Source of the DNA: JBNJGB01 sp051747385
GTDB taxonomy: Bacteria > Myxococcota_A > UBA9042 > PHBI01 > JACKFB01
Reading direction: 5' to 3'
Assembly: GCA_051747385.1 (NCBI GenBank)
Contig: JBNJGB010000001.1
Span: forward strand, 1-64,000
DNA length: 64,000 nucleotides
Shown: in pieces, positions 57,177-64,000 of the stretch
How positions within the stretch are numbered: position 1 is the stretch's first letter
How the letters are laid out: each line of letters opens with the position of its first letter
The notes under the pieces: generated by a model
What the model was told of the DNA's origin: nothing
Database searches by the model: none
What the model saw: only the letters and a program-made list of their open reading frames with translations
Translations under genes and position numbers: made by a program

Positions 57177-58415
57177 ATGGAGACGCCGTCGAACGCCCAC
57201 GCCCCCGGGGCCGAGCAGGATCCCTCCGACGAACCGGCGCCGCCGGAGCGCGTCGGCCCGGTGGAGATCCGCGGCGCAGCGCCGTCGTCCGGCGGCGCCC
57301 GGGTGATGCTCGGGCGCACTGGCGACGGGCGGCGCGCCACGGTGTGGACGTGGCCGTCGAGCGCGCTCGGCGAGGAGGACCTGCCCCGCCTCACCCGGAT
57401 CATCGACGCCCTGGACCGGAGCGCTCTCCCCACGGGCCTCCCGCGGGTCGTGCACGGCTCCGTGGGGGCGGACCGAGCGGTGATCGCCTTCGAGCGACAG
57501 GACGGCGAGCCGCTGTCCGAGCGCCTGGAGCGTGACACGGCGTCGGCGGTGGAGGTGCTCCGCGGCGCGGGGACGCTCCTCGAGGCGCTGGAGACCGCCC
57601 GGAGCCTCGACGCCCCCGTCGGGCGCTGGGATCCGCGCACGATCCAGTCCCTGCAGCGCGAGCCCGCCTGGTCATTTCAGGGGCCCGGGATCCATACCCT
57701 CCTGTGCGGCGACCGGCGCCCCGCCCTGGCCGACGTCCACGAGGCGGCCGCGTGCGCTCCGGAGGTGGCCACGGGCGCCGTGTCCCTGGACGAGGCGACG
57801 GACCCGGAGGGGATCGCCTCGGAGGCCTACTCGCTGGGCGTCACCATGTTCTATGCCCTCACCGGCGGCCTGCCCTTCTCCGAGCGGGACCCCTCGGCCT
57901 ACCTGCGCCGCCAGCTCGGGGCGGACGCCCGCTCCCTGTCGGAGGTGGCGCCCCAACTGGACCGGTTCCGCCTCCTGGCGGACCTCGTGGCCCGGTGCCT
58001 GGCGCGGGCACCGGGCGAACGCCCGCAGTCCTATCGCGCCCTCCGGGAGGACATCGCCGCCGCCACCCGCGAGGCCGAGCGCCTCGACAGCGACGTGGCG
58101 TTCCTGCCCGTTCGCGTCCAGGACACCATGGAGATCCGGCGGGCCCGCCTGCGCCAGCCCCCGACGGCGCGACGCCAGCGGGTCTCCAACAAGGTGCTTC
58201 AGATCGCCGCCTTGGTGGTGCTGCTGGCGATCCTCCTGTTCCTGCTGCTCAGGACCACCAGCGCCCACGTGGCCCACAGGTCCACCCCAGGCGGGGTCCC
58301 GGCGGTCGCCGCGGGCGAGGACGCCGGCGCCCCAGCGGGACTCCCATCTCCCGGGGCGCCGCCGGCCCCGGCGGCGTCCGATCAGACCGTCTCCACCGCG
58401 GTGGCCACGCCCTGA
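57177..58415 (+). CDS. Ser/Thr protein-kinase-like pseudokinase, membrane anchored
   Basis: 412 residues from ATG 57177. The C-lobe end of a Hanks-type kinase is recognisable (EGIASEAYSLGVTMFYALTGGLPFSERDPSAYLRRQL, then RCLARAPGERPQSYRAL), but the glycine loop, the VAIK lysine, HRD and DFG are not: the equivalent of DFG reads LADVHEAAA. One transmembrane helix (IAALVVLLAILLFLLL, ~345-365) precedes a Pro/Ala-rich extracytoplasmic tail. So a signalling scaffold rather than an active kinase. Its last 34 bp overlap the convergent thiolase gene. Confidence 0.75.
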   Translation: METPSNAHAPGAEQDPSDEPAPPERVGPVEIRGAAPSSGGARVMLGRTGDGRRATVWTWPSSALGEEDLPRLTRIIDALDRSALPTGLPRVVHGSVGADRAVIAFERQDGEPLSERLERDTASAVEVLRGAGTLLEALETARSLDAPVGRWDPRTIQSLQREPAWSFQGPGIHTLLCGDRRPALADVHEAAACAPEVATGAVSLDEATDPEGIASEAYSLGVTMFYALTGGLPFSERDPSAYLRRQLGADARSLSEVAPQLDRFRLLADLVARCLARAPGERPQSYRALREDIAAATREAERLDSDVAFLPVRVQDTMEIRRARLRQPPTARRQRVSNKVLQIAALVVLLAILLFLLLRTTSAHVAHRSTPGGVPAVAAGEDAGAPAGLPSPGAPPAPAASDQTVSTAVATP

Positions 58416-59593
58416 CCGACCCCGACGCACAACGTCGCCAGGCCCCGCCGGGCCTCCCGCCGCTCCATGGCGTGGAGGAGGGTCACCAGGATCCGGGCGC
58501 CCGACATCCCCAGGGGGTGGCCCAGGGCGATGGCGCCGCCGTGCACGTTGGTCCGCTCCCGATCCAGGCCCAGGCTGCGGATGACCGCCAGGGACTGGGC
58601 GGCGAAGGCCTCGTTCAGCTCCACGAGGTCCAGGTCCTCCACGGACCAGCCCGGCCGCCGGAGGGCCCGGCGGGTCGCCGGCACCGGACCGATGCCCATG
58701 ACGGTGGGGTCCACTCCGGCGGCGCCGGTGCCCACGACCCGGGCGACCGGCGTCAGGCCGTGGCGCTCCGCTGCGGCCGGGCTGCACACGAGGAGCGCCG
58801 CCGCCCCGTCGTTCAGGGTCGAGGAGTTCCCGGCGGTGACCGTGCCGCCCTTCCGGAAGGCCGGCCGGAGCTTCGCCAGCTTCTCCGCGGTGCTGTCGGG
58901 CCGGGGGCCCTCGTCGCGGTCGACGACGACCGGATCGCCCTTCCGCTGCGGCACCGGCACCGGGACGATCTCCTCCGCGAAGGCGCCCTGCTCGTGGGCC
59001 GCCACGGCGCGGCGGTGGCTCTCCAGGGCGAAGGCGTCCTGGTCCTCGCGAGCGATCTCGTGCTGCTCGGCCAGGTTCTCCGCGGTGCCGCCCATGGCCT
59101 CCAGGGGGAACATCTCCTCCATGCGCGGGTTCGGGTAGCGCCAGCCCAGCGCCGTGTCCCAGGCCGTCATGTTCCCGAAGGTGGGCCGGCCGGTCGCGTT
59201 CCGCGGCACCGAGTACGGCGCCCGGGACATGGACTCGACGCCGCCCACCAGCACCAGGTCCGCGTCCCCGCACCAGACGGAGCGCGCCGCCATGTTCACG
59301 GCGGTGAGGCTCGAGGCGCACAGGCGGTTCACGGTCACGCCCGGCACCGACTGCGGCACGCCGGCCAGGAGCGCCGACATGCGCGCCACGTTGCGGTTGT
59401 CCTCGCCCGCCTGGTTCGCGCAGCCGGCGATCACGTCGTCGAAGGCCTCAGGATCCACGCCGCTCCGGTCGATGGCCGCCCGGAAGACGTGCGCCAGCAG
59501 GTCGTCGGGCCGCACCTTCGCCAGGGCGCCGCCGAAGCGTCCGATGGGCGTCCGCAGGGGGCTGACCAGCAGGGCTCGTCGCTCTCGGGACAT
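58382..59593 (-). CDS. Thiolase (acetyl-CoA acyltransferase)
   Basis: 403 residues. Catalytic residues: nucleophile Cys in VNRLCASSLTAV (~90), NEAFAAQS, His in GGAIALGHPLGMSGAR (~355) and the second Cys in LCVGVGQGVA. It either condenses two acetyl-CoA or cleaves 3-ketoacyl-CoA in beta-oxidation; the family does not separate these here. It is alone in its unit. The 3' end overlaps the pseudokinase 3' end by 34 bp; the start is followed, upstream on the map, by a (CCCTTG)n tract. Confidence 0.92.
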   Translation of the reverse strand: MSRERRALLVSPLRTPIGRFGGALAKVRPDDLLAHVFRAAIDRSGVDPEAFDDVIAGCANQAGEDNRNVARMSALLAGVPQSVPGVTVNRLCASSLTAVNMAARSVWCGDADLVLVGGVESMSRAPYSVPRNATGRPTFGNMTAWDTALGWRYPNPRMEEMFPLEAMGGTAENLAEQHEIAREDQDAFALESHRRAVAAHEQGAFAEEIVPVPVPQRKGDPVVVDRDEGPRPDSTAEKLAKLRPAFRKGGTVTAGNSSTLNDGAAALLVCSPAAAERHGLTPVARVVGTGAAGVDPTVMGIGPVPATRRALRRPGWSVEDLDLVELNEAFAAQSLAVIRSLGLDRERTNVHGGAIALGHPLGMSGARILVTLLHAMERREARRGLATLCVGVGQGVATAVETV

Positions 59594-59632
59594 GGGCACC
59601 TCCTTCGAGTGCCTCTCCATATCACACTACAC

Positions 59633-59676
59633 CCCTTGCCCTTGCCCTTGCCCTTGCCCTTGCCCTTGCCCTTGCC
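59633..59676. repeat. (CCCTTG)n tract, G-quadruplex-type on the minus strand
   Basis: About seven consecutive CCCTTG units. The minus strand reads GGG runs separated by CAA, a canonical four-plus-tract G4 arrangement. It lies in the promoter region between the divergent thiolase and panB genes. Confidence 0.85.
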
Positions 59677-59798
59677 TGCACGAGCGGCTCCCGCCGCGAT
59701 GTCCGCTGCGCGGGCGGGGGCGAGGGGAGCCCGTCCACCTTGCCACCGCCCCGCTCGGCTGGTATCCGCCGGGGGGACCGCAGGACGGGAGCGCCCAC

Positions 59799-60599
59799 AT
59801 GAGCCGACTGACGACCACGCGGATCACCGCCATGAAGGCGGACGGCGATCCCATCGCCATGGTGACGGCCTACGACGCCACCTTCGCCCGCCTCATGGAC
59901 GAGGCCGGCGCCGAGATGCTCCTGGTCGGCGACTCCCTCGGCATGGTGTTCCAGGGCCACGACTCCACCCTCCCGGTCACCATGGACCAGATGGTCTACC
60001 ACACGCAGGCCGTGGTCCGGGGCAGCGAGGCGGCCATGGTCGTGGCCGATCTGCCCTTCCTCGCGTACCAGGTGAGCGTGGAGGATGCCCTGCGGAACGG
60101 GGGCCGGCTCATGAAGGAGGCCGGCTGCCAGGCCGTGAAGCTGGAGGGGGGCGAGCGGAGCGTCGAGGCCATCGGACGGCTGGTGGAGTCCGGGATCCCG
60201 GTGGTGGCCCACCTGGGCCTCACGCCCCAGTCGGTCCACGCCTTCGGGGGCTTCAGGGTGCAGGGCCGCGAGGAGGGCGCGGCGGAGCGCCTCGTGGCCG
60301 ACGCCAGGGCCGTCCAGGACGCGGGCGCCTTCTGCCTCGTGCTGGAGATGGTGCCCGCCCCCCTCGCGAAGCGCGTGACCGAGGCCCTGGAGATCCCGAC
60401 CATCGGCATCGGCGCCGGCGTGCACTGCGACGGGCAGGTCCTGGTCTGCTACGACTTCCTGGGCCTCACCGACGACTTCTCGCCGCGCTTCCTCAAGCGC
60501 TACGACACCCTGGCCGAGCGGGTCCGCGAGGCCACGCGCACCTACGTCCGCGAGGTGAAGGATCGCGCCTTCCCGACGGACGAGCACTCCTTTTCGTAG
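59799..60599 (+). CDS. panB: 3-methyl-2-oxobutanoate hydroxymethyltransferase
   Basis: 266 residues. First committed step of pantothenate synthesis: methylene-THF plus ketoisovalerate gives ketopantoate. Mg ligands in LLVGDSLGM and VVADLPF, catalytic Glu in LEMVPA, and the conserved TTTRITAMKADGDPIAMVTAYD start and GAGVHCDGQVLV block. Followed 14 bp later by panC. Confidence 0.96.
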   Translation: MSRLTTTRITAMKADGDPIAMVTAYDATFARLMDEAGAEMLLVGDSLGMVFQGHDSTLPVTMDQMVYHTQAVVRGSEAAMVVADLPFLAYQVSVEDALRNGGRLMKEAGCQAVKLEGGERSVEAIGRLVESGIPVVAHLGLTPQSVHAFGGFRVQGREEGAAERLVADARAVQDAGAFCLVLEMVPAPLAKRVTEALEIPTIGIGAGVHCDGQVLVCYDFLGLTDDFSPRFLKRYDTLAERVREATRTYVREVKDRAFPTDEHSFS

Positions 60600-60613
60600 T
60601 CCGGGAGGCGCCC

Positions 60614-61456
60614 GTGGAGATCATCCGCGACAAGGACGCCATGCGCGCTTGGACGCGCGCACGCCGCGCCGAGGGCCGCAGCATCGGCTTCGTCCCGACC
60701 ATGGGCTATCTCCACGAGGGACACCTCTCCCTGGTGCGCGCTGCGAAGTGGCACGCCGACGTGGTGGCCGTGTCGGTCTACGTGAACCCCACCCAGTTCG
60801 CTCCGGGGGAGGACTTCGAGGTCTATCCCCGGGACGAGGAGGGCGACCTGGCCAGGCTGGAGGAGCTCGGGGTGGACGTGGCCTTCGTCCCCGAGACGCT
60901 GTACGCCCCCGACCGCCCGCACCTGACCTGGGTGGAGGTGGAGCGCCTGGGCGACCACCTCTGCGGCGCGAGCCGGCCGACCTTCTTCCGCGGCGTGACC
61001 ACGGTCGTCTCGAAGCTCTTCCACATCGTGGAGCCGGACGTCGCGGTCTTCGGGCAGAAGGACTACCAGCAGTGGCGCATCATCAAGCGGATGGTCGAGG
61101 ACCTGGACCTGGCCGTCCGCGTCGTGCCCATGCCCATCGTCCGCGAGGAGGACGGCCTCGCCATGAGCTCGCGGAACGCGCGGCTGAGCGCCGAGGAGCG
61201 GGAGCGCGCCCGGGCCGTGCCCGAGTCCCTGGACCTGGCCGAGGACCTGGTGAAGACCGGCGAACGCGACGCCGACGCCGTCCGCGCCCGCATGGAGGCG
61301 ATCATCGACAACGCCGGCGGCCGCGTGGACTACGCCGAGCTCGTCGACACGGACACGCTCACCCCCGTCCAGCACATCGAGGGGGAGGTGGTCGTGGCCG
61401 TCGCCGCGTGGTTCGGCGACGTGCGGCTCATCGACAACCGCGAGCTGCACGTCTAG
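60614..61456 (+). CDS. panC: Pantothenate synthetase
   Basis: 280 residues from a GTG at 60614, behind GGGAGGCG. It joins pantoate and beta-alanine with ATP through pantoyl-adenylate. Motifs: PTMGYLHEGHLSL (HxGH-type), YVNPTQF, GQKDYQQ and AMSSRN (KMSKS-like loop). It makes a panBC operon. The dispersed GGGGTCAAACC word begins immediately after the stop. Confidence 0.95.
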   Translation: MEIIRDKDAMRAWTRARRAEGRSIGFVPTMGYLHEGHLSLVRAAKWHADVVAVSVYVNPTQFAPGEDFEVYPRDEEGDLARLEELGVDVAFVPETLYAPDRPHLTWVEVERLGDHLCGASRPTFFRGVTTVVSKLFHIVEPDVAVFGQKDYQQWRIIKRMVEDLDLAVRVVPMPIVREEDGLAMSSRNARLSAEERERARAVPESLDLAEDLVKTGERDADAVRARMEAIIDNAGGRVDYAELVDTDTLTPVQHIEGEVVVAVAAWFGDVRLIDNRELHV

Positions 61457-61493
61457 GTGGGGTCAAACCTACTCACTTCTCATTTTTCGGGCC
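61457..61493 (+). repeat. Dispersed GGGGTCAAACCTACTCA word
   Basis: TGGGGTCAAACCTACTCA followed by CTTCTCATTTTTCG, the inverse of the end of the 241-bp repeat units at 26762-27340. It lies between the convergent panC and pseudouridine synthase genes. Confidence 0.75.
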
Positions 61494-61517
61494 GAACGGC
61501 CGGCGCGGTCACCGGCC

Positions 61518-62501
61518 CTACTCCCGGATGCTCCGGCGCACGTCCTCCAGCACGTCCGCGCCGAAGGCCCGCTCGATGAGGGTGGCCAGGTCGTCGGGCG
61601 GCTCGGCCACGAACCGGAGGGCCTCCCCCGTCTGCGGGTGCACGAACCCGAGCGTGGCCGCGTGCAGGGCCAGCCGCGGCATGCGCCGGGCCGCCGCTAG
61701 CTCGACGGCGGTGCGCCCTCCCCCGCCCCTCGGGAGCTTGCGGCCGTATAGCGGGTCCGCGACGACCGGGTGCCCCCGCTCGGTCAGGTGGACGCGGATC
61801 TGGTGGGTCCGCCCCGTCTCCAGCCGCAGCACGAGCAGCGCCAGCGCCTCGCCGCGCGCGAGGGTCTCCCAGTGGGTCACGGCCCGCCGCCCGCGCCGGA
61901 CCCGACCGCTGAACCGCTTCCGATCCGTGGGGTGGCGCCCGTGGAGCGTCTCGATGGTGCCGGCGTCGTCGATGCGGCCGCCGAGCACGACGGCCAGGTA
62001 GCGCCGCTCCACGTTCCGCCGCTTGAACAGGTCGCTCAGGGCCCGGTGGGTGGCGTCGTCCTTCGCGACCACCAGCAGCCCGGAGGTGTCCCGATCCAGG
62101 CGGTGCACGATGCCCGGGCGGGTGGCGCCGCCGACGCCGCTCAGGCCGCCCAGGTGGTGCAGCAGCGCGTTCACCAGCGTGCCGTCCGGGTGCCCCGGCG
62201 CCGGATGCACGACCATCCCGGCCGGCTTGTCCACCACGGCGAGCCAGCGATCCTCGTGGACCACGGGCAGCGGGATGTCCTGAGCCTCCGCCTCCAGGGC
62301 GACCGGCTCCGCGTGGGAGTAGGCCACGACGCTACCCTCGCGGAGCTTCACGCCCGCCTTCGGCGGCCTCTCGCCGTCCAGGGTCACGCGGCCCTCGTCC
62401 AGGGCGCGCCCCACCTGGCTCCGGCTCACCCCGTCGAGCCGACCGGCCAGCCAGGCGTCCAATCGCGCCCCGACGTCATCCGGGCCGACGGTCCAGCGCA
62501 C
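61518..62501 (-). CDS. RluA-family pseudouridine synthase (RluD-like)
   Basis: 327 residues from the GTG at 62501, which follows GGGAGG; an upstream TTG (62513) lacks such a site. An N-terminal S4 domain (ARLDAWLAGRLDGVSRSQVGRAL) is followed by the catalytic domain with Asp in HRLDRDTSGLLVVAK and GRTHQIRVHL. The RluD subgroup modifies 23S rRNA helix 69, but exact targets are not predictable. It is last in a minus-strand run behind the deoxynucleoside kinases. Confidence 0.9.
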   Translation of the reverse strand: MRWTVGPDDVGARLDAWLAGRLDGVSRSQVGRALDEGRVTLDGERPPKAGVKLREGSVVAYSHAEPVALEAEAQDIPLPVVHEDRWLAVVDKPAGMVVHPAPGHPDGTLVNALLHHLGGLSGVGGATRPGIVHRLDRDTSGLLVVAKDDATHRALSDLFKRRNVERRYLAVVLGGRIDDAGTIETLHGRHPTDRKRFSGRVRRGRRAVTHWETLARGEALALLVLRLETGRTHQIRVHLTERGHPVVADPLYGRKLPRGGGGRTAVELAAARRMPRLALHAATLGFVHPQTGEALRFVAEPPDDLATLIERAFGADVLEDVRRSIRE

Positions 62502-62517
62502 GGAGCCTCCCAAGCCG

Positions 62518-63192
62518 CTAGAACGTCACGTCGCGGAGGTAGTGGGCGCGCCGCACCTCGCGCGTCAGCCCCTCCACCACCTTCTCGGTGTCGCGGAACT
62601 CCTCCCAGTCCACCCGGATGACCGGGATCGTGCTGCTGATGTCCACGACGAACTCCTCGTATGCGTCGTACAGGCGCTGGAGGTACTCGAGGGTGATGAT
62701 CTTCTCGAACGACCGGCCCCGGCTCTGGATCCGCTCGAAGGTCGTCTCCGGGCTGCAGTGGAGGTAGACGATGGCCGTCGGGCGGCACATGAAGTTCGAC
62801 AGGTTCCGGAAGAGGTGGACGTAGGTCTCGTGGTCCCGCGGGTGCATGAGCCCCATGTCCACGAGCACCTTCGCGAAGATGCTGTCCTCGTAGATGGTCC
62901 GGTCCTGCACCGCGCCGCGACCGCGCCAGATGATCTCCTGGTGCTGCTGGAAGCGCCGGTTGAGCAGGTAGACCTGCATCGCGAAGCTCCAGCGCCCCGT
63001 GTCGGCGTAGAAGTCCTCCAGGTAGTCGTTGTCGTCGACCGGCTCGTGGTGGACGTCCAGGCCCAGGTGCTCCGCCAGACCCGTGGCCAGCGTCGTCTTG
63101 CCCACGCCGATGAGGCCCGCCATCCCGATGAACGCCTTGCTCAGGACCCGCCTGGGGTCCGGGGTCTGCTCCCGGCCGTGCTCCGGTGCCAT
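62518..63192 (-). CDS. Deoxynucleoside kinase (dGK/dAK type), second of the tandem set
   Basis: 224 residues from ATG 63192 (GGAGG eight bases upstream; a GTG at 63198 overlaps the previous stop). P-loop GLIGVGKTTLA (~27-37), EPVDDNDYLEDFY, the catalytic-type QDRTIYEDSIFA and the lid RGRSFEKIITLEYLQRLY. It phosphorylates deoxynucleosides for salvage; base specificity unknown. It is one of three consecutive kinases of the family. Confidence 0.88.
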   Translation of the reverse strand: MAPEHGREQTPDPRRVLSKAFIGMAGLIGVGKTTLATGLAEHLGLDVHHEPVDDNDYLEDFYADTGRWSFAMQVYLLNRRFQQHQEIIWRGRGAVQDRTIYEDSIFAKVLVDMGLMHPRDHETYVHLFRNLSNFMCRPTAIVYLHCSPETTFERIQSRGRSFEKIITLEYLQRLYDAYEEFVVDISSTIPVIRVDWEEFRDTEKVVEGLTREVRRAHYLRDVTF

Positions 63193-63194
63193 CG

Positions 63195-63860
63195 TCACAG
63201 CCTCCGCTCCTCGTCGCCGCGTCGGGGTCGCGCCAGCGCGAACACCCGGTCCAGGATCCCGTCGATGACCTCGTCGGACTCCGGCCCGTCCGAGGCGTAG
63301 TCAAGCTCCGCGTTGTCCAGCCGCAGCAGCGGCGTGTCGTCGTACCGGGCGAAGAAGTCCTGGTACGTCCGGCTCAGCGCGGTCAGGTAGTCGGGATCGA
63401 AGTCCCGCTCGAAGGATCGCCCGCGCTTCTCGATGCGCCCCAGCAGGACGGGCAGGGGCGCGTGCAGGTAGATGAGGACGTCCGGCTTCAGGATCTGCTG
63501 CTCGAGCGACCGGTAGACCCGCTCGTACAGGGCGAGCTCCTCGTCCTCCAGGGTGAGCTGCGCGAAGATCCGATCCTTCAGCAGGTGATAGTCCGCCAGG
63601 GTGTTCGGCCGGAACAGGTCGGCCTGGTGGAGGGCCTGCTGCTGCTTGAAGCGGCTCATGAGGAAGTAGAGCTGCGTCTGGAACGCGAAGCGCTCCTTGT
63701 CCTCGTAGAAGCTGGCCAGGAAGGGGTTCTCCTCCACCACCTCCAGCACGAGCCGGGCGCGCATCCGCTCCGCCAGCCGACGCACCAGGGTCGTCTTCCC
63801 CACTCCGATGGGACCTTCGACGGCGACGTAAAGGGGCCTGTCCACGGTGCGCTCGCTCAC
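63195..63860 (-). CDS. Deoxynucleoside kinase (dGK/dAK type), first complete copy
   Basis: 221 residues from a GTG at 63860 that overlaps the preceding stop (GTGA, 63857-63860). P-loop EGPIGVGKTTLV, EVVEENPFLASFYEDKERFAFQTQLYFL, LKDRIFAQLTL (DRx motif) and the lid RGRSFERDFDPDYLTALSRTYQDFF. Same family as its downstream neighbour but clearly diverged, as in Bacillus dgk/dck pairs, so the two may have different base preferences. Confidence 0.88.
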   Translation of the reverse strand: MSERTVDRPLYVAVEGPIGVGKTTLVRRLAERMRARLVLEVVEENPFLASFYEDKERFAFQTQLYFLMSRFKQQQALHQADLFRPNTLADYHLLKDRIFAQLTLEDEELALYERVYRSLEQQILKPDVLIYLHAPLPVLLGRIEKRGRSFERDFDPDYLTALSRTYQDFFARYDDTPLLRLDNAELDYASDGPESDEVIDGILDRVFALARPRRGDEERRL

Positions 63861-64000
63861 AGGAATTGTTGAAGCTGTCGTCGGAACTCCATGCGGTCCA
63901 CGAGGTCCGTCAGGTAGTCCATCTTCTCGCTGTCCCACACCAGCACCGGGCTGGCTTCCCAGCGCCCGACCCAGTCCTCGTAGAGATCGTTGAGCCGCTT
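63857..64000 (-). CDS. C-terminus of a third deoxynucleoside-kinase-like protein (partial)
   Basis: The last 47 codons of a gene that continues past the window: KRLNDLYEDWVGRWEASPVL, then VWDSEKMDYLTDLVDRMEFR and the end LQQFL. This is the terminal segment of deoxynucleoside kinases (helix, SPVLVxD strand, DxVxDL helix). The stop overlaps the next gene's GTG, so at least three such genes are translationally coupled. Confidence 0.6.
   Translation of the reverse strand, partial: KRLNDLYEDWVGRWEASPVLVWDSEKMDYLTDLVDRMEFRRQLQQFL

Overview
The window is about 70% G+C. It looks like a draft or metagenome-derived contig of a Myxococcota/Deltaproteobacteria-type organism: there is a scaffold gap of 100 N, many Sec/lipobox lipoproteins, Cys-rich CDDGxxC repeat proteins, a sigma54 activator and a eukaryote-like kinase remnant. 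I saw no rRNA, tRNA or CRISPR array.

Left end (1-4.5 kb), accessory: an IS91-type tyrosine recombinase (minus strand) faces a run of small gene pairs on its right. These are a HEPN-like/BolA-like pair, a YgiT zinc-finger/DUF4258 toxin-antitoxin pair, and a second HTH pair whose first gene is frameshifted. Two related ~75-bp inverted-repeat elements that resemble integron attC sites separate them.

4.5-15.6 kb: lipoproteins, a frameshifted DUF4143 ATPase, a three-gene minus-strand operon (metallophosphoesterase, ATP-grasp ligase, CocE-type hydrolase), a ChaN lipoprotein, Hsp33 (hslO) and a SatD-type protein.

15.6-22.9 kb, the most interesting part: a Cys-repeat lipoprotein is followed by an apparent sigma54-controlled operon. 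It has two upstream palindromes and a near-perfect -24/-12 promoter, then a decaheme-class cytochrome lipoprotein and a double-rhodanese lipoprotein. A PAS/AAA+/Fis sigma54 activator lies convergently next door. The cytochrome frame is interrupted by one in-frame TGA that is immediately followed by a bacterial-SECIS-like hairpin, so it is a candidate selenocysteine protein.

23-27.3 kb: a second sigma54-like promoter drives an 890-residue tandem fusion of two tyrosine phenol-lyase/tryptophanase domains, in which the N-terminal copy has lost the PLP lysine. Downstream is a 241-bp tandem repeat array holding (GGGCAA)n tracts, broken by the scaffold gap.

27.3-30.6 kb: an RNA uracil-5-methyltransferase and a two-domain UspA (minus strand), then a small RRM protein with its own terminator.

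30.6-53.8 kb, a large trehalose/alpha-glucan/glycolysis block. The minus-strand operon treS-maltokinase > malQ > treZ > GH57 > treY has overlapping or nearly abutting start/stop codons. Next come a double sugar-nucleotidyltransferase, ppsA and pfkB, and then, on the plus strand, a beta-phosphoglucomutase/trehalose-6-phosphate phosphatase fusion coupled to a GH65 phosphorylase. Together these could convert glucan to trehalose (TreY/TreZ), interconvert trehalose and maltose (TreS), dephosphorylate trehalose-6-P, and phosphorolyse a disaccharide into glycolysis.

53.8-64 kb, mostly housekeeping: a membrane gluzincin with TPRs, rpsT, a pseudokinase overlapping a thiolase, panB-panC, an RluA-type pseudouridine synthase and three tandem deoxynucleoside kinases (the last cut by the window edge). 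Several dispersed repeat families (hexanucleotide G4-type tracts, a GGGGTCAAACCTACTCA word, a ~160-bp intergenic element) sit between genes across the window.
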